A model generated the notes under the pieces. That model was not told the origin of the DNA. It did not search any database and was given only the letters and a program-made list of their open reading frames with translations. Source: Desulfatibacillum alkenivorans DSM 16219 (GTDB taxonomy: Bacteria > Desulfobacterota > Desulfobacteria > Desulfobacterales > Desulfatibacillaceae). Taken from it: 64,000 nt of DNA. Positions 26,506 to 37,000 of the stretch are shown piece by piece. Each line of letters begins with the position of its first letter. Position 1 is the stretch's first letter. Position numbers and translations under genes: made by a program. Where the stretch lies: the NCBI RefSeq assembly GCF_900142135.1, contig NZ_FQZU01000007.1, positions 124,001-188,000 of the forward strand. Direction: 5' to 3'.

Positions 26506-27087
26506 ATGACCGAATCCATGTGCATCACCCTCAGGCTGGATGTAAACGAACTCATGACCGAGTTTATTCCCAAGGTCGCCCGGGAGTTTATGCGCCACGC
26601 CGGCACGGGCGCCCTGTTTCAAGGCGCTGAATTGTCCCTGGTCGTGGAAATTTCCGGGAAGCCGTATTTTTATGTCTTCAAGGACGGGGAGGAACTTTCA
26701 GCCGGGGAGGGGGATCTTGATTCGCCTACGGCTCGCGTTTGTATGGGCCTGGAAGACATGGAGCGGCTCATCCTCATGCGAAATATTGACCTGTTTGTGG
26801 GGCTTCCCACAGACAGCGCAGCCAGAGCCGGGAAGAAGCAGTCTGCCGTTAAGGAGATCAAGGGGTTTTTGGGGCTGGAGCTGACCAATGACGACGATAG
26901 CGTCAGCAAGGTCAGCGTCATATTGAACAACGCCCGTGAGCCCCGCGCCGTATTTAAACTGACCATGAAAGACGCCCGAAAACTCATGTCAGGCAAACAA
27001 AACCCCGTCAGCATGTTCATGAGCGGCCAGCTTCGCATTGACGGCGACATAGGGTTTGCCATGGCTCTTCAACCATTGTTCACCTGA
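26506..27087 (+). CDS. SCP2 sterol-transfer-like domain protein
   Basis: A 193-residue cytoplasmic protein of SCP2-like shape: GAELSLVVEISGKPYFYVFKDGEELSAGEGDLDSPTARVCMGLEDMERL, then PVSMFMSGQLRIDGDIGFAMALQPLF (the GKI...GD...AM..L signature of SCP2 domains). SCP2 domains bind lipids or acyl-CoA-like ligands; the ligand here is unknown. It is followed by the MoxR operon with a 67-base gap. Confidence 0.75.
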   Translation: MTESMCITLRLDVNELMTEFIPKVAREFMRHAGTGALFQGAELSLVVEISGKPYFYVFKDGEELSAGEGDLDSPTARVCMGLEDMERLILMRNIDLFVGLPTDSAARAGKKQSAVKEIKGFLGLELTNDDDSVSKVSVILNNAREPRAVFKLTMKDARKLMSGKQNPVSMFMSGQLRIDGDIGFAMALQPLFT

Positions 27088-27154
27088 AAGCCCGCATGGG
27101 CCGCAGGGCGGGGCGTCCCTCCCGACCTGGCGCCGTCCCGCAACGGAGAAGCAA

Positions 27155-28096
27155 ATGCCTCATTCCCAGGCGCGGGAAATCTGCTCCCGCGTTACCGCGA
27201 ACATAGAAAATGTCATGCGCGGCCAGGCCAAATCCATTCGTTTACTCATGGCGGGGTTCGCCAGCGGCGGGCATGTATTGCTGGAGGACGTCCCGGGCAC
27301 GGGCAAAACCACCTTAGCCAAAGCCCTGGCCCTTTCCGTGGACCTGGATTTTTCCCGGATTCAGTTTACTCCGGATTTGCTGCCTTCGGACATCCTTGGG
27401 GTGTCGGTTTTCGATCAAAAGGAAAACGCTTTTAATTTTCACAAAGGCCCCATATTCACAAATATTCTTTTGGCGGACGAAATCAATCGCAGTTCCCCCA
27501 GGACCCAAAGCGCCTTGCTGGAAGCCATGGCCGAGAGCCAGGTCAGCATCGACGGCCAGTTGCGCAGGCTGGAAAACGTGTTTTTTGTCATCGCCACCCA
27601 AAACCCCGTGGAAACCTCGGGAACCTATCCCCTTCCCGAAGCCCAGATGGACCGGTTCTCGCTTCAATTTTCCTTAGGATACGTGAGCCCCGAGGTGGAG
27701 GTCTCCATTATGTCGGATCAGGGCGCCGGGCATCCTTTGGAGCAGTTGGGACCATGCGTTGGCATGGAGGATGTTTTGACGCTGCGCAGCCAGGTGAAAC
27801 AGGTGGCCATCAGCGAGGAGCTTAAACGCTACATCGTGGATCTCGTGGGCGCCACGCGGAGAGAGGAAGGCATCCTCATGGGGGCCAGCCCCCGGGCTTC
27901 CCTGGCTTTGATGAAGGTTTCCCAGGCCCTTGCCCTGATAGACAACCAAAGTTTCGTCTCTCCGGACCATATCCAGGAGGTCGCCGTGTCCGTGATCGCC
28001 CACAGGATGGTCATGGATCCCCAGGCCAGGTTCTCCGGGCAAACAACAAAGGCCGTGGTGGAAAACATACTCAAAAGGGTTCCGGTTCCTGCTTGA
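27155..28096 (+). CDS. MoxR-family AAA+ ATPase
   Basis: AAA+ chaperone-like ATPase of 313 residues: Walker A in LLEDVPGTGKTTLAKALA, Walker B in ILLADEINRSSPRTQSALLEAM, sensor ATQNPVE and the family's ETSGTYPLPEAQMDRF. The reading frame extends upstream, but the ATG at 27155 after GGAGAAGC is the sensible start. MoxR, DUF58 and transglutaminase proteins form a widespread three-gene unit, probably for folding or activating exported or metal-binding proteins. The target is unknown here. Confidence 0.94.
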   Translation: MPHSQAREICSRVTANIENVMRGQAKSIRLLMAGFASGGHVLLEDVPGTGKTTLAKALALSVDLDFSRIQFTPDLLPSDILGVSVFDQKENAFNFHKGPIFTNILLADEINRSSPRTQSALLEAMAESQVSIDGQLRRLENVFFVIATQNPVETSGTYPLPEAQMDRFSLQFSLGYVSPEVEVSIMSDQGAGHPLEQLGPCVGMEDVLTLRSQVKQVAISEELKRYIVDLVGATRREEGILMGASPRASLALMKVSQALALIDNQSFVSPDHIQEVAVSVIAHRMVMDPQARFSGQTTKAVVENILKRVPVPA

Positions 28097-28118
28097 CAGG
28101 CAGCATCCAAGGGGCAAG

Positions 28119-29426
28119 ATGATCAGCCGCATCGTCTATCATTTTTTCAGGATCAGGGCTAACCTCAAATATTGGTGGCGGGAACGGTTCACCATTCCCG
28201 GCAGGCTGGTCTGGGCGATCATAATCTTTTCCGCCATGGTGGGGGTGGACACCAACCGAACCACCGCCTTTCAGGTGTTTTGCTTTTTCTGCGTGGTCAT
28301 GCTTTTTTCCTGGTTTTTCAGCAGATTTTTTTCCTGCTCCATCCAGGCGGAACGGCGCCTGCCCAAATTCGGAACCGTGGGGCGGCCGTTTCATTACACC
28401 ATTCAACTGAATAATCAGGGCAAACGCCGGGAAAGGGGATTGGGCTGCATGGAGATCATGCAGGACGACCGGCCTGGCCTGGATCAACTAAAAAAGGCCG
28501 ACTGGCCCAAAGGCCTTTGGGCCAGGCTGGTGCGATTGGGGGAAAGCTCCAGGCGCTCCTATCCGCGAGGCTTGGTTTCGCCCCTGCCGGACATGGGGCC
28601 GGGCGCGTCCACCGAGATCGAGGCCAGCGTCACGCCCGCCTCCCGCGGGCGTTTAGACTTTCTGGACGTCGCCATTGTCCGCCCCGACCCGTTTAATCTG
28701 ATCAACTCGTTCAAACGGGTTTCCCGCAAGCAATCGGCATTGATCCTGCCCAGACGATACGAGCTGCCGCCCATCCATTTACCGAGCGTGCGAAAAAGGC
28801 AGCCCGGAGGCTTTTCCATCGCCCATTCCGTGGGGGATTCCGAGGAGTTCCTGTCCATGCGGGATTACCAGCCCGGGGATCCTCTCCGGCGCATTCATTG
28901 GCGAAGCTGGGCCAAAACCGGCAAGCCCATCATCAAGGAATATCAGGAGGAGTTTTTCGTGCGCCACGCCCTGGTGCTGGATACATTTCCGGAAGGCCGC
29001 TCCTCCCTGATTTTTGAAGAGGCGGTGTCCACGGCGGCTTCCTTCGCCAGCTCCGTGCAAACCAAGGAAAGCCTGCTGGACCTGATGTTCGTGGGCGCCA
29101 AAGCCTATTGCTTTACCACGGGCCGGGGCATGGGCCATGAAAGCCTTATGCTGGAAGTGCTGGCCTCCGTAAATCCTGTCGCGGGCAAGCCCTTTTCCGT
29201 CCTGCCTCCCGCCGTATTGCAGCGCGCTTCGGCGCTTAGCGGAGTGATTTGCGTGCTCCTGGCCTGGGACGAGGAAAGGCGCAATTTCGTAAGGGAGCTG
29301 AAAGCCCGGAGCATCCCGGCGCTGGCTCTGGTCATTACGGATAAGGCCGCAGACCAGGATGAGGACGGGGGAGAATGCCGCTTTATACATGTTGATTCCA
29401 TGGCGGAGGATTTGGCGAAGCTATGA
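28119..29426 (+). CDS. DUF58 (VWA-type) membrane protein
   Basis: A 435-residue protein with two N-terminal membrane segments (about 28-48 and 52-72) and the DUF58 signature DSEEFLSMRDYQPGDPLRRIHWRSWAKTGKPIIKEYQEE (about residues 240-280). DUF58 proteins carry a VWA-like domain and work with MoxR ATPases. The stop overlaps the start of the transglutaminase gene by 4 bases, so they are translationally coupled. Confidence 0.92.
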   Translation: MISRIVYHFFRIRANLKYWWRERFTIPGRLVWAIIIFSAMVGVDTNRTTAFQVFCFFCVVMLFSWFFSRFFSCSIQAERRLPKFGTVGRPFHYTIQLNNQGKRRERGLGCMEIMQDDRPGLDQLKKADWPKGLWARLVRLGESSRRSYPRGLVSPLPDMGPGASTEIEASVTPASRGRLDFLDVAIVRPDPFNLINSFKRVSRKQSALILPRRYELPPIHLPSVRKRQPGGFSIAHSVGDSEEFLSMRDYQPGDPLRRIHWRSWAKTGKPIIKEYQEEFFVRHALVLDTFPEGRSSLIFEEAVSTAASFASSVQTKESLLDLMFVGAKAYCFTTGRGMGHESLMLEVLASVNPVAGKPFSVLPPAVLQRASALSGVICVLLAWDEERRNFVRELKARSIPALALVITDKAADQDEDGGECRFIHVDSMAEDLAKL

Positions 29427-31465
29427 AAACCCCCCGCTTGTTTTTAGGCGCCACGCTGCTTTTTTGGGGGTGGCAGACCAACATGCCGATTATTGGCGCT
29501 GTCATGGCGGTTGTCATCGAGGCTTCCATCTTTCTGCCCTGGAGATGGACCTTTACAGCCAAGGATCTCAACAAGGCCGCCGACATTTGCGCAATTTTAT
29601 TCATGGCCTTGCTAATATACCGTTTCAGCCAGGACGCCTCTTCCCAGACCTTGTTGGATTTGCTCCAACAGATTCCCATCCCGTTTTTCCCTTTGCTGGC
29701 TTGCCAGTATTACGGAGTGGCCGGCGGCATCGACTCCAGCGCCTTGTTCTACTCCGCCCGCCAGAAGCGGAAGAAGGACCCCGAGGCGCCGCGCAAGGTG
29801 GTGGACATCGGCCTGCCTTTCGCCCTGGCCTGCGTGCTATCGGCCAGCGCCGCCAACGCCAGGACGACCTTTTTTATGGGGTTTCTTGTGTTGTCGGTTT
29901 GGGCTTTATGGAAAACCCGGCCCAGACGATACCGCCGGAGCCTGTGGATTCCCTTGATTCTACTGGCGGCCGGGGCAGGGTATGCAGCGCAGAACGGGCT
30001 TCATACCTTGCAAGGATATGTAGAGCAGGCGTTTTTGGACTGGTACGGCGATTCTCTGGAAACCAAGGAAGACGCGTACAGAACCTTTACCCATCTGGGG
30101 GACATGGGCCGACTTAAGCTGTCCCATCGCATTGTCATGCGCATTTTATCCAAGCCGGGGGAGCGTGTTCCCGCCCTGTTGCGCTCCGCTTCTTATAACG
30201 CCTATTTTTCGGGCAACTGGACGGCTCGCGATGCGGACTTTTACCCCTCTCCCTACGACAACGCCAAAGACCTTTGGTTTTTTGGCGATGCGCCGGACTC
30301 CAGCCGGGAAACGGTCATATCCATGTTTCTGAAAGACGGGGAGGGCCTGTTGAGCCTGCCCGCCGGGACTTATGAAATCCAGGGGCTAAAATCCCGAACC
30401 CTGGAACGCAATCATTACGGGGCGGTTGTGGTGGATTTTGCGCCCCGCCTGGCCGTATTTAAAGTGCGATACGGAGACGGCCCTGACCTGCTCAAGCCTC
30501 CGGGCCCGGAGGACATGCGCATTCCCTTGGAAATCGCTTCGCTTATCTCCTCGCAGGTTGCCTCCCTGCCCCTGGAAGGGGAGACTGATTTGGAAAAAGT
30601 CCGCATTATCCAGGAGTATTTTTTGGATCATTTTAAATACACCCTGGATCTTGACGGAAAGGGGGGAAGGGACGCCGCTTTGGCCCGGTTTCTCCTGGAC
30701 AGCAAAAAAGGGCATTGCGAGTTTTTCGCCGCGGCCACGGCCCTGTTTCTGCGCAATGCCGGGATACCAGCCCGGTACGCCACGGGATACGCCGTTATAG
30801 AACCCGGACCGGACGGCCAGTGGCTTGTAAGGGCGCGCCACGCCCACGCCTGGACTCTGGCGTATGTGGAAGGCCGGTGGCGGGACGTGGACTCCACCCC
30901 GTCGATCTGGGCGGAAGAGGAGAAAAGAGGCGAGTCCTTTTTTCAAGGGGTTTTTGACGCCTTTTCCAACCTGTGGTGGCGCATATCCTTAAAACGCCTG
31001 CAAGGGGATGGGACGGGGCGAAGCCTCACGGATTATCTGCTGTGGGGGCTGATCCCCCTGGCGGCCTTTCTCGTTTGGAGGCTGTATAGAAAGGAGCGGG
31101 TGGAAAAGGATAAAAAATCGGGGGAAGAAAGCCCTATGCCGGATTTGCAGGGCGGGGACTCCGAGTTTTATCCCATAGAGGAAATGCTTAACGCCCAGGG
31201 GTATTCCCGGCGGCAAGGGGAAAACCTCAACCAATGGGCGCTTCGGCTTGGGAGCCACGCTCCGGGCCGCTTAAAGGTTGACGTTCTCCGGGAGATCATT
31301 CATTTGCACTATAGATATCGCTTCGACCCCGCAGGGTTGGATGAAAATGATCGCCGCCGGCTTGCAGCTCTTGCCAAAGAGTGGCTGGAGAGTTATACCC
31401 GGGGCATGGACGCAAGAAAGGAAAAGGACCATGACCAAAATTTCGGAAACGACCTTCAGCCCTAA
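29423..31465 (+). CDS. Transglutaminase-like membrane protein (TgpA type, DUF3488/DUF4129)
   Basis: A 680-residue membrane protein: an N-terminal bundle of about five hydrophobic segments, a periplasmic transglutaminase-like domain around residues 350-510, a membrane segment near 545, and a C-terminal DUF4129-like tail. The catalytic triad is seen as Cys in KKGHCEFFAAATALFLRNAG, His in RHAHAWTLAYV and Asp in WRDVDSTP. It completes the MoxR-DUF58-transglutaminase unit. Confidence 0.93.
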   Translation: MKTPRLFLGATLLFWGWQTNMPIIGAVMAVVIEASIFLPWRWTFTAKDLNKAADICAILFMALLIYRFSQDASSQTLLDLLQQIPIPFFPLLACQYYGVAGGIDSSALFYSARQKRKKDPEAPRKVVDIGLPFALACVLSASAANARTTFFMGFLVLSVWALWKTRPRRYRRSLWIPLILLAAGAGYAAQNGLHTLQGYVEQAFLDWYGDSLETKEDAYRTFTHLGDMGRLKLSHRIVMRILSKPGERVPALLRSASYNAYFSGNWTARDADFYPSPYDNAKDLWFFGDAPDSSRETVISMFLKDGEGLLSLPAGTYEIQGLKSRTLERNHYGAVVVDFAPRLAVFKVRYGDGPDLLKPPGPEDMRIPLEIASLISSQVASLPLEGETDLEKVRIIQEYFLDHFKYTLDLDGKGGRDAALARFLLDSKKGHCEFFAAATALFLRNAGIPARYATGYAVIEPGPDGQWLVRARHAHAWTLAYVEGRWRDVDSTPSIWAEEEKRGESFFQGVFDAFSNLWWRISLKRLQGDGTGRSLTDYLLWGLIPLAAFLVWRLYRKERVEKDKKSGEESPMPDLQGGDSEFYPIEEMLNAQGYSRRQGENLNQWALRLGSHAPGRLKVDVLREIIHLHYRYRFDPAGLDENDRRRLAALAKEWLESYTRGMDARKEKDHDQNFGNDLQP

Positions 31466-31619
31466 ATGCATTGAATGCGGAGGCGAAACCTCCATCGCGG
31501 GCAAATGCGAAAACTCCAAGGTGGTTTGCAAATCCTGCAACAAATCCTACCCTTTTGAGGAGTACCAGGAGGCTTTCGAGGATTACATAGAAGACTCCTG
31601 CGTGTTTGAAGACGAGTAG
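31431..31619 (+). CDS. Small zinc-ribbon protein
   Basis: A 62-residue protein starting at ATG 31431 (MTKISETTF), overlapping the transglutaminase gene by 35 bases. Four Cys in two knuckles, CIECGG and CKSCNKSYP, form a zinc ribbon. The C-terminal half is acidic (YQEAFEDYIEDSCVFEDE). A longer in-frame extension upstream lies wholly inside the previous gene and is not the real start. Role unknown; its overlap suggests co-expression with the MoxR unit. Confidence 0.75.
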   Translation: MTKISETTFSPKCIECGGETSIAGKCENSKVVCKSCNKSYPFEEYQEAFEDYIEDSCVFEDE

Positions 31620-31640
31620 GCGCTTAGCCCGCCAGGGCGG

Positions 31641-32120
31641 CTAAACTGCAATGCCCAGCCAGTCCTTGCACAATCTCTGAAAGACCTCGTGAATGTAAAC
31701 CACTCCGATTACGGTTCCGTTTTCCAAAACCGGTAGGCGGCGGATTTTCTTCCGCACCATGCGATCCACCAGGACCAGGATGTGTTCGTCCGCTTCAGCC
31801 GTGGAAGCCTGAGTGCTCATGACATGCCGCACGCTTAAACCCTTGAATCGTTCAATATAAGGCGTAATGTCATCCATATCCATGCCGGCGTTGTCCTCCA
31901 TATAATTAAAGAACGGGGGCCGCAGGTTGTACAGGATGTCCACCATGGAAATGACGCCGGCCATTCCCCCCACGGGATCGGTGACTATCAGGCTGATGGT
32001 TTTGTAGCCCGATTCCCTGACCTTGCCGTGGGCGATTCTTTCCACAGCCTCCATGACCGGCGCGTCCATGGAGATGGTTTCGTATTCCAAATACATCACG
32101 TCTTTGGCGGTCAGCTTCAT
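31641..32120 (-). CDS. Tandem CBS-domain protein
   Basis: A 159-residue protein of two CBS domains (about 5-62: MYLEYETISMDAPVMEAVERIA...GVISMVDIL; about 95-150: VMSTQASTAEADEHILVLVDRMV..GVVYIHEVF). Stand-alone CBS pairs sense adenine nucleotides. There is no attached enzyme, and the partner is unknown. A purine-rich Shine-Dalgarno (GGAGGAGGAAATT) precedes the ATG. Confidence 0.88.
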   Translation of the reverse strand: MKLTAKDVMYLEYETISMDAPVMEAVERIAHGKVRESGYKTISLIVTDPVGGMAGVISMVDILYNLRPPFFNYMEDNAGMDMDDITPYIERFKGLSVRHVMSTQASTAEADEHILVLVDRMVRKKIRRLPVLENGTVIGVVYIHEVFQRLCKDWLGIAV

Positions 32121-32339
32121 AATTTCCTCCTCCTCCAGAAAAAAAGAGTTTAACCCGGCGAATGAACGCCGGATGGCGTGGAGTATTTCTTTTGATAAAG
32201 CGGACGGATGGATTATAACCTGTATAAAGGTCTCAAGGCAAAATCAGATTAAGATTGAAATCAGTGTTCAGAGCCCCGCCGGAGACATCCCCGCCCTTCA
32301 CCCACAACTCGATAATAGCGCGAGCAAAAAAAGACGGGG

Positions 32340-32640
32340 CAATGCTGCAGAACCATTCAACGGCTCGGCATGGAGCAATTTGGAATGGATGGGCAGCCAG
32401 GCAGGAAATGACGCTGCCTGGGCCGCCCGTTTCAAGGATCAATTTCGGTTCGCAACAGTCCATTGTCCTGGGCCGCGCCACCGTTCGGGGTCATTATTGG
32501 CCTATCGGCCCCCGGCATTGCATGCTGCGGCAGGCTTGCTCAAGTGACTGCAATGGTTGAATTTGTTCTGTAGTTGCAGGGCTTGCCCTGCCAAGCGTGC
32601 TCTGCACGCCAAGGGAGGCTCTCGTTGAGCGAAGCAATCA
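32340..32640. repeat. Dispersed palindromic repeat cluster R1
   Basis: Intergenic DNA (32121-32637) without a credible gene. It carries a CCAGGC..GCCTGGG palindrome at 32397-32428, shared with 58404-58436, and GCAGGGCTTGCCCTGC at 32576-32591, a short palindrome found again at about 41562, 41798, 51378, 57936, 58449 and 58513. These look like REP/BIME-type elements. Confidence 0.65.
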
Positions 32641-33000
32641 CGCAACGGGCTTGGTGGCCCACAAGCGGGAATCCTCTAAAGCCTCGCTCCGGTGATGCAC
32701 GGTCGCCTTGTATTCAGGCGAGTTCACCATCTCGAAAAAGGCCTCGATGGAAGGATATTCCACCAACAAAACCCCGTCCCAATCGCCGTCCCCGATCACC
32801 GGCATCATGTACTTGCCGAAATAAATGACCCGGCCGCCGATCTTCTGCACCAGCTTGAGCGTGGCGTCGGAATATTTGGCGTAGGATTCCTGGCCGCCCT
32901 CCTTTTTCAATTTAAGCAGGTTGACCATCACAATGGGGCCTTCGTGCTTCATCTGGGAAAGTTCCTTCAACTGCTGTCCGGTGGGTTCGATAAAAGCCAT
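32638..33000 (-). CDS. DUF1330-family protein
   Basis: A 120-residue protein of the ferredoxin-like (dimeric alpha/beta barrel) DUF1330 family: PIVMVNLLKLK, YFGKYMMPVIGDGDWDGVLLVEYPSIEAFFEMVNSPEYKATVHHRSEALEDSRL. Function unknown. ATG at 33000 after GGAGGAGACGC. Single gene. Confidence 0.85.
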   Translation of the reverse strand: MAFIEPTGQQLKELSQMKHEGPIVMVNLLKLKKEGGQESYAKYSDATLKLVQKIGGRVIYFGKYMMPVIGDGDWDGVLLVEYPSIEAFFEMVNSPEYKATVHHRSEALEDSRLWATKPVA

Positions 33001-33512
33001 GCGTCTCCTCCTGAGTCGTCAAAGTTGAATTGTTCATCCTGTCCATGCGTTTCGAGCCGCATCATAATATCAAGGGCTCTCCCATTGCAAGAGTGAGTTA
33101 TACGATCGTGTTGAAAATCCGTTATTGAAATTCTATTTTGCAAGGGAAGGTTTATATTGTATCTATCTATTCTTAATATCAAAATATCAAATAGATTCTT
33201 GACTTTTTCCATGCCCCCCTTTATTCTCACTGCCACGGAATTTTGGCCGATTAACCCATGCGGAAGCAGACTATGCCTTCTTATATCAAATCTCAATCCT
33301 TTCAATATCACCCCTATTCGCCCGGCTTTACATGAGGCCGGGACCATGCGCCGCCCGGGTTCGGCGTGCGCACCCTATAGTCCTGGTTCGGATTTCGGGG
33401 CAGACGGCGGTTAAGGCGCCAAGGCCTCGCATCGCCGGTATTCAGGCCGCCAATGGTTCAGCGGCTCAAGCCGGCAGTCGGGCGAACAGCCCCGAAGGAG
33501 GGAATCAGGCTC
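33001..33512. other. Intergenic region upstream of 33513 gene
   Basis: About 510 bases, AT-rich from 33110 to 33310 and GC-rich after 33330. Small open frames here lack ribosome-binding sites. GAAGGAGGG at about 33494 serves the downstream gene. I see no other structure to report. Confidence 0.4.
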
Positions 33513-33935
33513 ATGGATGAGGGCGACAAGCCTATAACAACTGCTGAGTTATTGGAACTGCGCGACCAGATGCTGGAGGCCGCGGACAGGGCCATTGCGG
33601 GCGATCCGGCGTTGTATCGACAGATACGCCGCATGCTGTGCAAGGTCGTCCACGGAGATGTGGAGATAGGCGACTATTACTCCCTGGCGCTCAACATCGC
33701 CCGTTCCCTGGATAAACTGGGGCCGGGCGTTTTCCTGTTCGAGTATTACTCGGAGAACATTCATCCTGAAAAAAAGGGCAAGGCCCGGTTTTTCAGGCCC
33801 GAGTGCCAGGATTTGCTGTTTCAGCTTGATTCCATCCAGGAGTTTAAGCGGAAAAAGCGGCCTTTCAAAATCATCAACGGCGGGAAGGGTGACGAGGGAG
33901 ACGCTTCTCCTCCCGTTTGGCTGCATAACGGTTGA
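33513..33935 (+). CDS. Conserved-looking protein of unknown function
   Basis: A 140-residue soluble protein (MDEGDKPITTAELLELRDQMLEAADRA...). It starts at ATG 33513, which has GAAGGAGGG upstream; the upstream extension of the frame has no such site. It is mostly helical and lacks motifs I recognise. It lies 68 bases before the HdrA-like gene in the same direction and may be co-transcribed. Confidence 0.6.
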   Translation: MDEGDKPITTAELLELRDQMLEAADRAIAGDPALYRQIRRMLCKVVHGDVEIGDYYSLALNIARSLDKLGPGVFLFEYYSENIHPEKKGKARFFRPECQDLLFQLDSIQEFKRKKRPFKIINGGKGDEGDASPPVWLHNG

Positions 33936-34003
33936 TTGCGGAAATTCGGCGAACCGGGGCTCGAAAGCCCCTACGGAAAGATTTGGATAAAAGGAGACAA
34001 ACC

Positions 34004-37000
34004 ATGTCTAATGATGTTGTGGGATCTGTAATGGTGGTTGGGGGAGGCATTGCAGGCATTCAGGCTTCTCTGGATTTGGCTCAGTCCGGGTACAAGGTGT
34101 ATATGGTGGAGAAAACCGCTTCCATCGGCGGCGTCATGGCCATGTTGGACAAGACCTTCCCAACCAATGACTGCTCCATGTGCATCATGAGCCCCAAACT
34201 GGTGGAGGTGGGCAGGCATCCCAACATCGAATTGATCACTCTGGCGGAAATCCAGGGCATAGAGGGCGCAAAGGGCGACTTTACCGTGAACATCCGTCAG
34301 GCGCCCCGTTACGTGGATACGGAAAAATGCATCGCCTGCGGCCAATGCGCGGCCAAATGCCCCAAAAAGGTCACGGACGAATACAACCAGGGCCTCATCA
34401 AACGCAAGGCTATCTATGTGCCCTATCCCCAGGCCGTGCCTTTGAAATTCGCCATCGACCCCGAGCAATGCCTCAAGCTGACCAAGGACAAATGCGGCAA
34501 CTGCGAAAGGGTGTGCCCCGCAGGCGCCATCCTGTACGACGACAAGGAAAAAATCCTGGACATCCACGTGGGCTCCGTAATTCTGGCGCCCGGCTTTTCC
34601 GCTTTCGACCCCAAGGGCATCGACGCCTACGCCATGCACCAAAGCAGAAACGTCATGACCTCCCTGGAGTTCGAGCGCATCTTGTCCGCTTCCGGCCCCA
34701 CGGGCGGCCATCTGGTGAGGCCTTCGGACAGCAAGGAGCCCCTGAGGATAGCCTGGCTCCAATGCGTGGGCTCCCGCGATATCAACCGGTGCGGCAATTC
34801 CTATTGCTCGTCCGTCTGCTGCATGTACGCCATCAAACAGGCTATCATCGCCAAGGAGCACGCGCCGTACGAACTGGACTGCTCGGTGTTCTACATGGAC
34901 ATGCGGACCCATGGCAAAGGCTTTGAAGACTGCTACAACGAAGCCCGTGACAAGCACGGCGTAGACTTCAAACGAGCCCGCGTCCACACCATCGATCCCA
35001 ATGCCGAAACCGGGGATCTTAATCTGCGGTACGTGGACGAAGACGGCAATGTGCTGAACGATGAGTACGACTTGGTCGTCCTGTCCGTAGGTCTGGAAAT
35101 TTCCGATCCGCTTCGGGAACTGGCCGGCAAGATGGGCGTGGAGCTCACCCCCGGCGGATTCGGCCTGGTGGACTCCTTCTCTCCTGTCGCCTCCAACGTG
35201 GACGGCATTTACCTGTGCGGCGCCTTCGCAGGCCCCAAGGACATCCCCCAGTCTGTGGTGGAAGCGGGCAGCGCCGCCCTCATGGCGGGCTCGGCCCTCA
35301 CAGCCAGCCGCGACACCCTGACCGTAAAAACCGAAATGCCTCCCGAGGTCAATATCAAGGGCGAGCCTCCCCGCGTGGGCGTGTTCGTGTGCCAGTGCGG
35401 CATCAACATCGGCGGCGTGGTGGACGTTCCGGCTGTGCGGGATTACGCAGCAACCCTGCCTTATGTGGAATTCTCCGACGACAACCTGTACTCCTGCTCC
35501 CAGGACACCCAGGACGCCATGACCAAGCTCATCAAGGAGAAGGGTCTCAACCGCATCGTCGTGGCGGCCTGCTCTCCCAAGACCCACGAGCCCTTATTCC
35601 AGGAAACCCTGTCAGCAGCCGGGTTGAACAAATACCTGTTCGAGTTCGTGAACATCCGCAACCAGGACTCTTGGGTTCACAAGGACGATCCCAAAAAAGC
35701 CACGGAAAAAGCCAAGGACCTCCTGCGTATGGCGGTGGCCAAGGTGGCCCTGCTCTCGCCATTGGAAGAGTCGCAACTGCTGATCAACCAGCACGCCATG
35801 GTGATCGGCGGCGGCATCTCCGGCATTGCGGCGGCCCAGGCGCTTTCGGCCCAGGGCTACGAAACCTCCATCGTGGAGCGCGACTCCAGCCTGGGCGGTC
35901 AGGCCAGAAGCCTGTTCAAGACCGCCAAGCACGAGGACATCCAGGAAAAGCTGGGGCGGATGATCCAGGAAGTGGAGGACGATCCCAACATCACGGTGCA
36001 TCTGAACGCCGAACTGGCCGACGTGACCGGCTTTGTGGGCGCCTTCCAGTCTACCGTTAAAAATGACCAGGGCGAATACGTCCTTGATCACGGCGTGACC
36101 ATCGTCGCTACGGGCGCTTATGAACTTGAGCCCACGGAATATCTCTACGGCCAGGATCCCCGGATTCTCACGGGCCAGGAAATGGATCGCAAGATGATTG
36201 AAAACGATGCGGTCGTCAAAAACGCCGAAACCGCGGTTTTCATCCAGTGCGTTGGCTCCCGCGAGCCCAGCAGGCCCTATTGCTCCCGCCTGTGCTGCAC
36301 CCATTCCGTGCTGAGCGCCCTGCATCTAAAGGAAATGAATCCCGACATGCAGGTTTACGTCCTGTACCGCGATATCCGCACCTACGGAGAGCGGGAAAAC
36401 CTGTACAAGGAAGCCCGGGAAAAAGGCGTGATTTTCATCCGCTACAGCGTGGATGACAAGCCCAAGGTCAGCGCCGGCGACTCCAGCCTCACCATTGAGG
36501 TGCGGGACCCCATCGCAGGCCTGCCCCTGGCTATCAAGGCGGATTTGCTGACTCTCGCTTCCGCCGTGGTTCCCTATAACGACGAAAGGCTGGCCCAGCA
36601 GTTCAAGCTGCCCTTGAACGACCAGGGATTCTTTGTGGAAGCCCACGTCAAGCTGGCGCCTTCCTCCTTCGCCACGGACGGCGTTTTCCTGTGCGGCCTG
36701 GCCCATTATCCCAAGCCCATTGACGAAGCCGTGGCCCAGGCCCAGGCGGCGGCCTCGGCGGCAGTCACCCTGTTGTCGCGCAAGTCCATCAACACCAGCG
36801 CCAACGTGGCCAAGGTGGATCCCAGGTTCTGCTCATCCTGCATGGTATGCGTGAGCACTTGTCCTTACAGCGCGCCTTCCATGGTGAAGGAAGGACCCAA
36901 CGCAGGCAAGGCTGAGATCAACCCGGTCCTGTGCAAAGGCTGCGGCCAGTGCGTGGCTTCCTGCCGGTCCGGCGCCCTGCACCTCCAGGGATTTGATACG

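Noticed and set aside
32233-32481. Reverse frame in the R1 repeat region
   Set aside because: Contains repeat palindromes, no recognisable domain, no start signal.
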